NCBI GenBank assembly: GCA_905215155.1
Contig: CAJMPJ010000013.1
Span: 19,573 to 83,572, forward strand
DNA length: 64,000 nt
Origin: an uncultured bacterium
Lineage (GTDB): Bacteria; Bacillota; Clostridia; Lachnospirales; Lachnospiraceae
Reading direction: 5' to 3'
The notes under the pieces are model-generated. The model was not told the origin of the DNA. It was given only the letters and a program-made list of their open reading frames with translations, and searched no databases. A program made the position numbers and the translations under genes. Positions 28,653 through 38,791 of this stretch are shown here, one piece after another; positions within the stretch are counted from its first letter, which is position 1; each line of letters starts with the position of its first letter.

Positions 28653-30035
28653 TTACGATTCCTCCTCATCTTCCAGGACTTCCTCTGGATCCTCTTCATC
28701 CGGAAGTGTTTGTTCTTCCGCATCATCCGGTTCCGCAGGCTCTTCTGCTTCTTCGGTCTCATCATCTTCATATTCATCCTCATCATCGTATTCATGCTTC
28801 GGCTTATAGACCTTGAAGTAATATCCGGCACCTAATGCACCGATAGCTACCAGACCGATTAAAAGATAAGAGCCCACCGGTGATTTGTCCTCCGGCATCT
28901 GCACTTCCTCTGTTTCCGTCTCTTCCTCTTCCGCCTCCTGCGTTGGCTCCGGTTCCTCTGTTTCCGGCTCTGCATACACAGTATCCACTTCCGGAAGGGT
29001 TACCGTATCGGATAGGGTGAAGTTCATCAGATCTTTTTCACTGACTTCCGTCAGGAAATACACATTATCCTGCGACTTGGAATTATCAATGACCAGATAA
29101 AACACCTTGCCGCTTTTGGTGGAAATGGTGTAAAACTCTTTCGTCCCTTCTGTTGCTGTCTGGGTGATGTTTTCTGCGTCTTCCCCGGATGCTGCCAGTT
29201 CTTCTTCAATCCCTGTCACAGTGCGGTCATCCACGGTTCCCCTTGCCTCCGTCGGTTCCGATGCCTGTGCATCCTGCGGGAGCGGGGATGTGGTCGCTTC
29301 TTCTGTTGTAGAAGCAGTTCCCGTAGTACTCATATCGCTGTTCGCTGTATTCTGCTGTTGTACCTGGCGTACCGCCCATTCATAATACGGGTTCTGGAGG
29401 GTGTACTTATCAGAAGTATTCCCGGCACCATCCGTCACCGTGATCTCGATCTGCTTTGTGGTAAAGTCTTTCTGTGTGAGCTGTACCTTCAGTTTTCCAT
29501 CCGTAAGGTCTGTATAGGTAGTCCCGTTGACGGTTACTGCAGAGATCCCGGATACTGCATCATTCCCCTGGATGGTCAGCACACCATCTGTGAGGGAAGC
29601 AGAAAGCGTTGGCTTTTCTGTATCATAACAACGAATGGAACGGTTCTGTTCATACACCGTCCCTTCTGCATCCGTCACCCGCACATAGACTGTCTGGTTT
29701 CCGTTGATGGTAATGCTTCTGGACTCCGTAACGTCCTGCCAGCTCCCATCTTTCCCAGCCTTTGCTTCGATTTTTGCGACTTTAAAGCCTTCCCCCATCT
29801 GGCTGGCATCTACAGTAATGGAAACAGAAGTATCTCCCTGTTTCCACCCGTCCGGCTTTTCAATGGCGATAGCAGGGTTTGTGCTCTCCGCCGCATAAAT
29901 GCTCTGGGCAGAAAAAAACGGGGTTGCCATACATAAAAATGTGGTAACTGCAAAAACGCCTCTTTTTACGTTACTGCCCCATTTCCTGTGCTTCCCCGGT
30001 GCCCTCTGTTCTTTCATTTTCTCTAAATTCATCAT
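28653..30035 (-). CDS. DUF4366-family membrane protein of the conjugation module
   Basis: 460 residues. It has an N-terminal signal or anchor (RGVFAVTTFLCMATPFFSAQSIYA), an extracytoplasmic beta-rich part with two bacterial Ig-like stretches (residues 55-230), a low-complexity Thr/Glu linker, the DUF4366 core (TKEFYTISTKSGKVFYLVIDNSKSQDNVYFLTEVSE), one membrane helix (GSYLLIGLVAIGALGAGYYF) and a very acidic tail. It is probably a surface part of the transfer apparatus. It overlaps the DUF4315 gene by 65 bases. GGAGG lies about 11 bases upstream of two adjacent ATGs. Confidence 0.85.
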   Translation of the reverse strand: MMNLEKMKEQRAPGKHRKWGSNVKRGVFAVTTFLCMATPFFSAQSIYAAESTNPAIAIEKPDGWKQGDTSVSITVDASQMGEGFKVAKIEAKAGKDGSWQDVTESRSITINGNQTVYVRVTDAEGTVYEQNRSIRCYDTEKPTLSASLTDGVLTIQGNDAVSGISAVTVNGTTYTDLTDGKLKVQLTQKDFTTKQIEITVTDGAGNTSDKYTLQNPYYEWAVRQVQQQNTANSDMSTTGTASTTEEATTSPLPQDAQASEPTEARGTVDDRTVTGIEEELAASGEDAENITQTATEGTKEFYTISTKSGKVFYLVIDNSKSQDNVYFLTEVSEKDLMNFTLSDTVTLPEVDTVYAEPETEEPEPTQEAEEEETETEEVQMPEDKSPVGSYLLIGLVAIGALGAGYYFKVYKPKHEYDDEDEYEDDETEEAEEPAEPDDAEEQTLPDEEDPEEVLEDEEES

Positions 30036-30291
30036 CAGCTCTTGTTTCCTCCTTCTGGAATCCTGCCAGTGTCGGCAGTTCCGTTTTCATTCTCTCCCGG
30101 AACGCATTCAATTCCGGTATGGTCATATCCATGCCACGGATGATCCGCACGATTTCCAAATTCTCCGCTTCTGTCTTTGCCGCTTCTGCAGCCTTAAACC
30201 GCTTCAGGTCTGCTTCATACCGTGCCCTGGATGCCTCCATTTTTTCCTTTGCCTTTTCATAATCGGCAACTGCTTTTTCAAGGCTCTTCAT
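29971..30291 (-). CDS. DUF4315-family coiled-coil protein
   Basis: 106 residues from the ATG at 30291 (GGAGC upstream). The first 60 residues are a charged coiled coil (MKSLEKAVADYEKAKEKMEASRARYEADLKRFKAAEAAK), then the conserved IIRGMDMTIPELNAFRERM. DUF4315 proteins always sit next to DUF4366 and the CD1108-type hydrolase in this class of ICE; a role in the secretion channel is likely but unproven. Confidence 0.82.
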   Translation of the reverse strand: MKSLEKAVADYEKAKEKMEASRARYEADLKRFKAAEAAKTEAENLEIVRIIRGMDMTIPELNAFRERMKTELPTLAGFQKEETRADDEFRENERTEGTGEAQEMGQ

Positions 30292-30328
30292 ACTGCTCCT
30301 TTCCGGGCGGCATGACCACCGCCCTTTT

Positions 30329-33115
30329 TTACCATCTTCCAAATCCATAAAAATGGCTCTGCCAGTAGGATGAATAAATGGATGTGTACTGTACCGGATG
30401 CCCGCAGTGGATCATCTGCCCGCCGCCTACATAGATACCGATATGCGTTACCGGCACACCTGCATTATAGGTTCCGGTAAAGAAGATCAAATCTCCCGGC
30501 TGAACATCGGACTCTGATACCGGTGTACAGATATCATAAAGCCCCTGGGCAGTCAGCCTTCCGGTATTCCTTACCCCTGAATGGGTCAGGCAGTAGCTTA
30601 CAAAACCGGAACAGTCAAACCCGCTTGGGGAATATCCGCCCCATACATACGGGGTTCCCAGATATCTGGCTGCTTCCTGCAGTAGCCTCTGTGCTGCTTC
30701 ACTGGTGTACTCATTTCCACCAAAAATCGTTCCTTCTCCTGTTTCCAGATAAAAGATGGGGTTCATCCGTTCCCCGTTTTTCAGAAGTTCCATGTGGAGA
30801 TGGCTTCCTGTGGAATTTCCGGTATTTCCTGCAAGCCCTATCACATCCCCTTTGGTAATGGCAGCCCCAGAAGAAACGCTTCTGCTTTTCAGATGTGCAT
30901 ACCGCAGTTCATAGCCTTTGCTGTCTTTGATCACCACATAATTGCCATAGCTGTCATTATAGGCAGAAGTTGTTACCGTACCGGTCAGCCCTGCCAGTAC
31001 CTCCGTACCTTCCGGCACCCCAATATCCACTCCGTTGTGGAGCTGGTTTGCACCGGAGATTGGATGGATCCGGTATCCGTAATAGCTGCTTACGTTGTAA
31101 TACCAGTTAAAATCAAATGGTGTCCCGAACATCTGCAGGTTGCCCTTTGTTTCGTTATAGGCGGCAAACAGTTCCCTCTGGAAAATCCCGAGACGGCTCT
31201 GGCAGATGCCCGTCAGGCTGCCGGAATTTAACGTCACATTCAAAACATCCACATCCCTGGTACGTGTCACTTCCACCTCCCGGCTTCCGTTATCATCCGC
31301 AAGGAAACACTCCCAGGTCTGATGCCCATGTGCGGATGCCGCCGAATGGCTGTCATAATACACATCAAACTGGACACCGTAACGGGCAAATGCCCCGGTA
31401 TCTTCTACCGTGTATTCCACACCATTCATGACCACCTTTGTCCCCATTGGAACAAACGGGTTGGACGCATCTACCGCAAGGGTATGGTTCGCTGTCGGGT
31501 ACACCCCGGATGCCGTCGGTCCTCCTGACCATATGCCACAGCAGATCGGGCAGTTGCAGTAACCGCTTGTCACAACATTTCCAAGGGATTCCCCTACCCG
31601 GACCGTCGTTGTCTCTGTCACCGTCTCATTCACAGCTTCTGTCTCCAGCTGGTACTGCAGTGCAAACAGCCTGTCCAGTTCCGGCTTGACCTGCTCAAAG
31701 GTAAACTCTTCATATTTGGCAGACAGGTAGCTGATCAGAACAAAAGGGTCATGCGCAATCGGTCCGATATTGTACCGGTATTCGTCATGCCCCGGCTCTT
31801 CCGATTCCATCTGGTTGATCCGCTCCTGGAGGTTTGCTTCCAGCTGTGTGTAGTAAAGGTCTGCCTGCCGGATCGCCTCATCTGAAGAGATATAACTGGT
31901 TCCGGTGTAATTGATCAGGCTCTGCATAAATGCCGAGGAGCAGGATGTTACACTGGTCATAATAAGGAACATCATCCCGATCAGGGCAGCGATGCTGATA
32001 TATACCTTCCGGTGTTCCTTGAAAAAGTTGGTGACTTTGCCGCCGATCTTCTTGATATAATCAATCGTGCCGACCGCTGCAGTCCCCATTGCCTGCTCAC
32101 TCTGTTTTGCTTTGGCATATTCCTTTTTGATCCGTTGTTTCTGGATCAGCTTCTTCAAATAAGACCGTTCCTGGTTTACGGAAGATTCTGCCGCAGCCTG
32201 CGCTGTTTTCTTTGCCTGATAAGCACTTGACCGGCTTTTTCTCCGGTTCCGCCTTCTGGCACTTCGCTGTTCCAGATGGTAAAGCCCCTCTGAACCTTCG
32301 GCTAAACTGTTTGCGCCTTCCACCGCCGCATTGCCATCATCATTTTTTCTGATCTGGCGGTGGACAGATACTGCCACAGCGGAGCCTGCTTTTTTTACAA
32401 AGGAAGCTTCTTTCAGGCTTTCCCCTTCAAATTTCAGCCGGCTTTTCTTTTTCGCCCCTGCACTTTCTGCATTTTCCTGATAGACCTTTTCTTTCATGGA
32501 ATGCTTCTTTGGGGCGTTCTTCCTTTCTGCCTCCGTGTGGGCCATCTTCTGGTTCCGTTTCTTCTGGGCATCGTGGCGGAAATTCACCCCGTCCGCATCC
32601 ATCCGGTTTAATTTAGCGGAAGAATCTCCATCCCTGACTGCTTCTGCCGTCTCCTCATAAGCAAACTTCAGCCTTCGTTTCTGCCCCGGCTTTTTACTTC
32701 CTCCGGTCTGTTTCTTTCTCGCATCTCCCCTTGACTGGGCAAGGTCTGTATGCTTTTCCTGAAGTTTCCCACTGGCGTTTTTCTTCTCTTCCAGTGACAG
32801 TTTGGAACCGGCACTGCCCTCTGCCTGTTCCCGGATTATTTTCCGGGCTTTTGCTTTGTCTACTGTCTGTGCCTTTGCCGGTGCATCTCTGGAATTCTGC
32901 ACAGAATGCCTGACCGGATCCGTACTGTCCTCTTTCGTCCCCCTCCGGTTGGAAAGGTCCAGCCCTTTTCCGGTATCCTTTTTTGACATCTGCACATCCC
33001 GGGTACGGCTGCTGACACGAACAGTGGATTTATCTGCCAGGTTTTCTTCCACTAAACCGTCCTTTGTCATCTTCTGGACGGTTTTCTCCCTGGCTTTCAT
33101 TCTCTGTTCTGCCAT
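30329..33115 (-). CDS. CD1108-type conjugation cell-wall hydrolase (3D + M23 + NlpC/P60)
   Basis: 928 residues. Residues 1-360 are a long basic, disordered cytoplasmic tail. A membrane helix follows at about 370-392 (VYISIAALIGMMFLIMTSV). Outside are a 3D-type domain (GYCNCPICCGIWSGGPTASG ... VDASNPFVPMGTKV), an M23 peptidase (HPISGANQLHNGVDIG, HLHMEL) and an NlpC/P60 domain (YVWGGYSPSGFDCSGFVSYCL, HIGIYVGGGQMIHCG). It is the VirB1/Orf14-like enzyme that opens peptidoglycan for the mating channel. AGGAGG lies 6 bases before the ATG. Confidence 0.9.
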   Translation of the reverse strand: MAEQRMKAREKTVQKMTKDGLVEENLADKSTVRVSSRTRDVQMSKKDTGKGLDLSNRRGTKEDSTDPVRHSVQNSRDAPAKAQTVDKAKARKIIREQAEGSAGSKLSLEEKKNASGKLQEKHTDLAQSRGDARKKQTGGSKKPGQKRRLKFAYEETAEAVRDGDSSAKLNRMDADGVNFRHDAQKKRNQKMAHTEAERKNAPKKHSMKEKVYQENAESAGAKKKSRLKFEGESLKEASFVKKAGSAVAVSVHRQIRKNDDGNAAVEGANSLAEGSEGLYHLEQRSARRRNRRKSRSSAYQAKKTAQAAAESSVNQERSYLKKLIQKQRIKKEYAKAKQSEQAMGTAAVGTIDYIKKIGGKVTNFFKEHRKVYISIAALIGMMFLIMTSVTSCSSAFMQSLINYTGTSYISSDEAIRQADLYYTQLEANLQERINQMESEEPGHDEYRYNIGPIAHDPFVLISYLSAKYEEFTFEQVKPELDRLFALQYQLETEAVNETVTETTTVRVGESLGNVVTSGYCNCPICCGIWSGGPTASGVYPTANHTLAVDASNPFVPMGTKVVMNGVEYTVEDTGAFARYGVQFDVYYDSHSAASAHGHQTWECFLADDNGSREVEVTRTRDVDVLNVTLNSGSLTGICQSRLGIFQRELFAAYNETKGNLQMFGTPFDFNWYYNVSSYYGYRIHPISGANQLHNGVDIGVPEGTEVLAGLTGTVTTSAYNDSYGNYVVIKDSKGYELRYAHLKSRSVSSGAAITKGDVIGLAGNTGNSTGSHLHMELLKNGERMNPIFYLETGEGTIFGGNEYTSEAAQRLLQEAARYLGTPYVWGGYSPSGFDCSGFVSYCLTHSGVRNTGRLTAQGLYDICTPVSESDVQPGDLIFFTGTYNAGVPVTHIGIYVGGGQMIHCGHPVQYTSIYSSYWQSHFYGFGRW

Positions 33116-33127
33116 CTGTTACCTCCT

Positions 33128-33217
33128 TCATTTTTTTCCTGCCTGCATGATACAGGTAAGAACCAGACCACATACCATGCCTGCCGTAAATGTCAGAAAA
33201 TATGCTAATACATGCAT
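33128..33217 (-). CDS. Very small membrane protein (29 aa)
   Basis: Sequence MHVLAYFLTFTAGMVCGLVLTCIMQAGKK, a single hydrophobic helix with a basic tail. It has AGGAGG 7 bases upstream and lies between virB4 and the CD1108-type gene with 12-base gaps. The ribosome site, helix and tight packing support a real gene. Function unknown; possibly a small subunit of the secretion complex. Confidence 0.65.
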   Translation of the reverse strand: MHVLAYFLTFTAGMVCGLVLTCIMQAGKK

Positions 33218-33228
33218 CGTTTTTCCTC

Positions 33229-33669
33229 CTATGCCTGATCTCCCATCTCTTCCGGGCGGGTCGTTAATAACTGATACAGCCTGTTCTTCGGGAACCTGTC
33301 CACAAACGGGATAATGACATTTCCATAGAACAAAAGCCCCTCACCTTCATTGCTGTTCGTCACATAAGACAGCTGGGTCGGTGAAATATTCAGCTGCTTC
33401 GCCAGGATCTGCCGGTCACCGGATGCCTGGTTGAGCATATAAATGAAATCCGAGTTCTCAAAAATGTTCTCAATCTCACGGCTTGCCAGAAGATCCTTGA
33501 TATTCTGGGTGATACCGGTCGGGATACCTCCCCATTTACGGAACCTCTTCCAGATCTCCACACTGTAGGCTGCCGTCTGCTCTTCCTTTAAAAGCAGATG
33601 GAATTCATCAACATAGTACCGGGTCGATTTATGGGCGGAACGGTTGACCGTTACCCTGTTCCATACCTG
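33229..33669 (-). CDS. virB4: VirB4-like ATPase, exon 2
   Basis: C-terminal 146 codons of the ATPase, starting QVWNRVTVNRSAHKSTRYYVDEFHLLLKEEQ. YVDEFH is the Walker B region and NLNISPTQL-like text with EGEGLLFYGN closes the motor domain. It is in phase with exon 1 once the intron is removed (2022 + 441 bases from the long open frame). Without splicing, exon 1 ends in a short intron-coded tail and the motor is broken. Confidence 0.88.
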   Translation of the reverse strand, partial: QVWNRVTVNRSAHKSTRYYVDEFHLLLKEEQTAAYSVEIWKRFRKWGGIPTGITQNIKDLLASREIENIFENSDFIYMLNQASGDRQILAKQLNISPTQLSYVTNSNEGEGLLFYGNVIIPFVDRFPKNRLYQLLTTRPEEMGDQA

Positions 33670-33741
33670 ATAGTGATAGGTAATCTGACGCTTTTGCCAT
33701 AGACTAAGCTATGGTAGTCAGGTCAGATTTTCCCCCACTTC

Positions 33742-33775
33742 GCACCGTGCGTGCGGGTTTCCTCGCACACGGCGC
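33742..33775 (-). ncRNA. Group II intron domain V
   Basis: A 34-nucleotide hairpin, GCGCCGTGTGCG, a bulge and GAAA tetraloop, then CGCACGCACGGTGC. It has the expected size and a CGC catalytic triad at the base of the stem. The branch-point stem (domain VI) lies in 33671-33740. Confidence 0.85.
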
Positions 33776-33789
33776 TCCGCCAATACAGA

Positions 33790-35673
33790 TTAATTGTTGC
33801 TTGCATGTGAAATAACCAGTTTTTCCCTATAACTGTTGATACGTTTTTGTATTTGCTTATCAAAGGAACTGATATCCATGTCAGGAGAATTGATTGCTTT
33901 GTAGCATTTCCTGTCAAGCGACATAAGATTGTTGACTCGATTGACTTTATCTATAGGAAGTCTTGGGTTAATCCGATGGGTAAACGGCGCATGGTCGATA
34001 AGCCGGCATCCGCAGACCCTACATTTTAATCTGTCACGATTAAGTGCATATGCTCTGTTCATGACAAATTCAAAGTTGTTAAGGTGTCCCCATTTACCTT
34101 TCAGAACGGCAACAGATACATTATCAGAATAAAGGTCATCCAGTCTTGCATGGATTCTCTTCTTCTTCGTCCGTCTGAAGTTGATATCCCTCCCTTCTTC
34201 GGTGTAGGGTGTTTCCTTAGGATTTTTCCCTCTTGTTTCCTGCCATTGACAGAAGGTGAGTGAAGTAAAGCCGATATAAATATCTTTGTATTTCACTGAG
34301 GGAAGTTTCATACGGTAGTTTTGGTGTATTCTTGGAAGATTCTGCGTTTGGTTAGCAGGAATCCATTTACCGCCATACTGTTGCAGGCGCCGACGAGCAG
34401 CCCACTGTATTTTCCTACCGTATTTATCCATGCTAACGCTGACCCAAGTACAGCACTGGTAATACTGCACGACTCCTCGGATTCTGCTATTGATGCGGTT
34501 GATTTCATCAACCAGCTTCTCTCTGCTGGTATCACGAGGTATCTTCTTGATGTCATCCGTTATAGCATCGACTTTCTTTTTAAGTCTTTCTTCGTCAGGT
34601 CTTGTCCTAGTGACGTAACCATGTTCGCCTTTTCCTTTTACGACTTTGAATTCATAGCCGAGAAAGCAGGCTCGTTTTCTTCTTACATCTGTAATCAGTG
34701 TCTTTTCCTTTGATAGTGTCAGCTTCATCTCTTTTTCGAGAAATTCCTGCAATGATGCTTTCCAGAATTCAGCATGTGCACGACTATCTGTGATAATCAC
34801 AAAATCATCGGCATATCTTACAAGAAACCCAGGTACTAAATTCGTTCGTTTTAGTGCCCTTCGTTTTGCGGAGTCCTGAACAAACTTATGGTCAGTACGT
34901 TTGTATTCCCATTGTTTGGTAATCCATTCATCCATTATGTCGAGGTAAACATTTGCAAGTAGCGGACTGATAATCCCGCCCTGCATCGTGCCTTCCTCAT
35001 TTACTTCGCATTCGTATAAAACGCCTGCTTTTAGCATCATCTTAATTATCTGTAGCACACGCTTATCCTTGATTCCCATGTGATATAGGCGTCTTAGCAA
35101 TCGGGCATGATCTATGTGGTCAAAACATTTGCTGATGTCGCCTTCCACAAACCAGTAGTATCCTGTGTGGAAAGTGATGAAATTCAGCCTTTCTAATGCC
35201 ATTGCTGTGTCTCGCATAGGTCTGAAACCGTAGGAGTGCATGAAGAATTGTGCTTCCATGATGGGTTCCAGTACGATACGCATGCATTCTTGAACAATGC
35301 GGTCACGTATAGTCGGGATTCCCAAGGGGCGTTTCTCCTTTTTCCCGGGTTTGTCGATATATTTTCGTTTGACCTTTTGTGCTTCAAATTTTTCAAAAGC
35401 TCCCTTGATGTCATTGATAACCCACTCATAAGGTTTTTGTAGATAGTCTCTTTTCATGGATTTGTTATCAACTCCGGGGGTATCACTTCCGTGATTGCTC
35501 TTGATGTTGTGGATTGCAGTAACGATAGTCGTTTCCGCTGACATAATTTCAAGAAGACCTTTGAATGCAGGTCGTTCCCCTGCGTCGATTGCCTTCTTGC
35601 TCTGTTGGTATAATTCATCCAACAGTGTGCGTAATTCCGTTTCAGTTTTCGGGTAGTCGAATTGTTGTGCCAT
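33790..35673 (-). CDS. ltrA: Group II intron reverse transcriptase/maturase
   Basis: 627 residues from the ATG at 35673 (AGGAGG upstream; the GTG nine bases earlier overlaps it). RT blocks are intact: DTPGVD, RPLGIPTIRDRIVQ, YGFRPMRD, GTMQGGIISPLLANVYLD (228-245) and the catalytic YADD at 287-290. A maturase X region follows. The C-terminal part has CRVCGCRL and HRINPRLPIDKVNRVNNLMSLDRKCY, resembling an HNH endonuclease domain with altered ligands. It should support splicing and retrohoming of the host intron. Confidence 0.93.
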   Translation of the reverse strand: MAQQFDYPKTETELRTLLDELYQQSKKAIDAGERPAFKGLLEIMSAETTIVTAIHNIKSNHGSDTPGVDNKSMKRDYLQKPYEWVINDIKGAFEKFEAQKVKRKYIDKPGKKEKRPLGIPTIRDRIVQECMRIVLEPIMEAQFFMHSYGFRPMRDTAMALERLNFITFHTGYYWFVEGDISKCFDHIDHARLLRRLYHMGIKDKRVLQIIKMMLKAGVLYECEVNEEGTMQGGIISPLLANVYLDIMDEWITKQWEYKRTDHKFVQDSAKRRALKRTNLVPGFLVRYADDFVIITDSRAHAEFWKASLQEFLEKEMKLTLSKEKTLITDVRRKRACFLGYEFKVVKGKGEHGYVTRTRPDEERLKKKVDAITDDIKKIPRDTSREKLVDEINRINSRIRGVVQYYQCCTWVSVSMDKYGRKIQWAARRRLQQYGGKWIPANQTQNLPRIHQNYRMKLPSVKYKDIYIGFTSLTFCQWQETRGKNPKETPYTEEGRDINFRRTKKKRIHARLDDLYSDNVSVAVLKGKWGHLNNFEFVMNRAYALNRDRLKCRVCGCRLIDHAPFTHRINPRLPIDKVNRVNNLMSLDRKCYKAINSPDMDISSFDKQIQKRINSYREKLVISHASNN

Positions 35674-36404
35674 ACGCACCACCTCCTTTCTGAGGTTGTG
35701 TTTCTGGTTTAAGTCAGGTACGCCTACGGCTTCCTCGACTTTCTGTTCACATACGAATCCGTATTAACTATGCCCCTTCGCTCCACTCCCATTACAGGAG
35801 CTTCATCACTACTACGGGCTGATGCCCCACGAATTAACAGGTCATTTCCTACCTGCGCGGTAAGGGTGTCACCTCACTTGCACTGACATAATGTCAGGCA
35901 CCGTTCGTGGTTCCTTTGTTCCCTATATTTTAGCTTTGCATACAGTTTTAGCCTTGCTCCTCTGACCCGACTGCCATCACTGACCAGTGTGATTGATTGT
36001 CAGTGACATTCGACCTTATTGGTTTTCTGCCGTTTTCCACCAAGACATATTTCAACGGCGACAGTACCCCACATGGGGAGGATGGCTGTATAATCATCCC
36101 ATCGTTTACGAGCCGTACACTCAGAGCATTTGTCGGTTGCAACAAAACATACTAGACATGACTGTTTTATAGCTTCTTGCAGTTATCCAAGCTATCTCAA
36201 GCTTCTTCCCCGCTTTTCACCGAGCTTCGTACATCCCATCTGACACAATGGGTGCACGTCGGAGATTAGAATTTTTGTAACCTCTCACACGAGGTCAGGC
36301 AGGAACTGCCCCTGCCGAATCAAATATAGAGTTCGGATTTCTTAAGGATATCCGTCTCGCTTTGTTACGTATTTCTACGTAGATTAACGAGAAACAAAGC
36401 GCAC

Positions 36405-38417
36405 GTCCTGGACGATGAGCATCCCGATCTTTTTCAGCTGTTTTCCCAGCTCCTTAATGTCAAAGCAGACGATCCGGTTATTGATATCCACGTTTGTCCG
36501 GTGGTTAAACACATTCAATGAACCGGTAACGTAAATTTCCAGTGCGGTTGCCAGCCGCTGTGCCTCCGGTTCATCCTGCCCACGGAGCAGGTCATACAGA
36601 TCCTGAAGGATCGGCATCTTCTCCGGCACCGGATCGGAAAGATAGTTCTGATACACAAGACGCACACACCGGTCAATGATGGTCTTTTCCACCGGTTCCA
36701 GACCGTTCTTTCCTCCCACGATCAGCTCACAAAGAGACAAAATAAAATCCGATTTCAGAGATAACGGATTATCCTCCTCAGAATAGTTGAGGTTTAAGTC
36801 CATCGGGTTGATATACTGGGTCGATACCGGGGAGATACGGACTACCTGCCCGTGCAGTGCCTGCACCAGCGGGTAATACTCTGCTTCCGGGTCGCAGATG
36901 ATAATGTCATCTTCCGTAATGAGGAAGCAGTTGGTAATCTCCCTTTTTGCAGAGAAGGATTTACCGGAACCCGGAGTACCTAAGATCAGCCCGTTTGGGT
37001 TTTTAAGCCGCTTACGGTCCACCATGATCATGTTGTTGGACAACGCATTCAGACCATAATAAAGGGCTTCCCCTTCCTGGAACAGTTCCTGTGTCGTAAA
37101 TGGCACGAAGATCGCTGTTGCCGAGGTGGTAAGCCCACGCTGGATCTCGATTCTGTTTACTCCCAGTGGGATACAGGACATCAGCCCCGCTTCCTGCTGG
37201 TAATCCAAAGGACGCAGGGAACAGTTATACTTCTGTGCGATGCCCTGCACCTGGAAAATGTTGTTGTCCAGTTTCTGCCTTTTCTTTGCCGTATTCATCA
37301 CAAGGACAGTGACAAGAAACATCCTCTCATTCCTGGACTGCAGGTCTTCCAGAAGGTTCTTTGCTTCTTCCCCATAGGTTACAAGGTCAGACGGCAGCAC
37401 ATCCATGTCATAGCCGGAACGCACCGCCCGCTTCTGCTCCTCAATCTTCATCTTGTCCAGGTCAGAGATTTTACTCTTGATCATCTTGATGGCAGAGGTC
37501 TGGTCAATGGACTGGATATGGATATTCACATTGATACTCTCATCCACATCCAGAAAATCTGCCAGCATACGGTCGGTCAGTTCCGGTGCGAGGATCTGCA
37601 GGTAACTGACGCTTCCCAGTGTCTTTCCCATCATAAATGAAGTGTTTTTCGAGAAGTTAAAGGATGTCGGTGCGATAAAATCCTTTGTCTTAAGTCCCGT
37701 CTGTGGAAGCATCTTGTAATTGAACCGGAACGGCTCGATCCTGTCCTGATTGAACACATGGTACATGATCTCAAGACGATCTACTCCGTTCAACGGATGA
37801 GCCTGTGCCCCAAGGACTTTAAAGTTGTTGAGGATATCCGCCTCAATCCGCTCAAGCCTCGGTCTTGCCACCTTTAAACTCTCCGCTTCAATCCCGAATG
37901 TGATATACTTTGATTTCACCAGACCGTTATTTCCTTTGGAAAGCTGGTTCTTTAACATCGTCCGGTATTCTTCCCGGATCTCATTAAAATCATCGTTCTG
38001 GTCCGGAATATCAATGCTCTTTTCAAACTCTGCCACATCCACCTGCTGGTTGATAAAAGACAGCTGCACACTGATAGACGAGTCAAAGTAATTCAGGAAA
38101 TCACAGTAATTCTCAAAGATCGTGGTCTTATCCTCATTCAGGGCAAGCTGGTAATTGATATCATAAAACTGTACGGTTTTGGAAAAAAAGTTCTTCGATA
38201 CCTGGCAGATGCCATCCGCAAACATCCGCTGGTACGGGATGCTCTGCTGGGCAGTATGGGGAATGTTCTTCTGCCGTTTTCTTTCCTTCTCCTGTTTTTT
38301 CCTAAGCTTTTCCTTTTCCCTTTCCTTTTTGTCGTTTCTTTTTCTTCTTTCCTGACGGTTTTTTCTTGCCGCCGCTTCCAGGCACTGCTGCTGTGCCTGT
38401 TTCTTCTTTTTTGCCAT
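36405..38417 (-). CDS. virB4: VirB4-like conjugation ATPase, exon 1
   Basis: Start ATG at 38417 (MAKKKKQAQQ; GGAGGG 9 bases upstream). A basic N-terminal tail of about 55 residues comes first. The VirB4 N-domain and motor follow, with Walker A GTPGSGKS at about 480-487 and ICDPEAEYYPLVQALHG after it. Exon 1 stops after GMLIVQD. VirB4 powers pilus and channel assembly in type IV secretion. The first 116 bases overlap the 3' end of the PrgI gene. After splicing the protein would be about 817 residues. Confidence 0.9.
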
Positions 38418-38763
38418 CCGGCACACCCTCCTTCTTTACGAGGGAATCCACCGCCTGATAGAAGTTCTCCGTCTTGTACGGGCGTTTCGCCGGACAGATG
38501 AATTTCTGGCGGATGATATTTCCCATCACTTTTTCAAAAGGGAGACCGTCTTTTTCATACATTGCCATAAAGAAAAATGGCAGCATGACAGTTACCATAA
38601 GGATCGCTGACACACTGGAACCAAGGGGTTTCTTTGCCAGCAGGTATAACGGGACTCCCACTACTGCGGCAAGCGAAAAAAAGATCAGCTGCCGCTTTGT
38701 CAGGTTCAATGCTACTTTTGTCTTGACCTTTGTAAGGTCTTTGGGTACTGGTACATACGCCAT
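38302..38763 (-). CDS. PrgI/VirB3-like membrane protein
   Basis: 153 residues from the ATG at 38763 (AGGAG upstream; the longer open frame has no ribosome site). MAYVPVPKDLTKVKTKVALNLTKRQLIFFSLAAVVGVPLYL is the PrgI pattern, with two membrane helices (about 28-48 and 52-75), then a cytoplasmic FICPAKRPYKTENFY segment. The Lys-rich tail of 45 residues overlaps the virB4 start and may be shaped by it. It is the VirB3-like partner of VirB4. Confidence 0.88.
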   Translation of the reverse strand: MAYVPVPKDLTKVKTKVALNLTKRQLIFFSLAAVVGVPLYLLAKKPLGSSVSAILMVTVMLPFFFMAMYEKDGLPFEKVMGNIIRQKFICPAKRPYKTENFYQAVDSLVKKEGVPDGKKEETGTAAVPGSGGKKKPSGKKKKKRQKGKGKGKA

Positions 38764-38791
38764 AGGTAGTACTCCTTTCTTTTCCTGCCCG

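Larger units (their letters stand above)
33670..36404 (-). mobile_element. Group II intron in virB4
   Basis: The minus strand changes from virB4 coding at GTCCAGGAC to GTGCGCTTTG, the GUGCG 5' end of group II introns, at 36404. It returns to coding at CAGGTATGG after 33670. Joining the flanks restores GMLIVQD-QVWNRV as in intact relatives. Domain IV holds the maturase; domain V is at 33742-33775; the domain VI-like stem follows. The 730 bases between 35674 and 36404 are the structured domains I-III and contain no gene. Total length 2735 bases. Confidence 0.92.
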
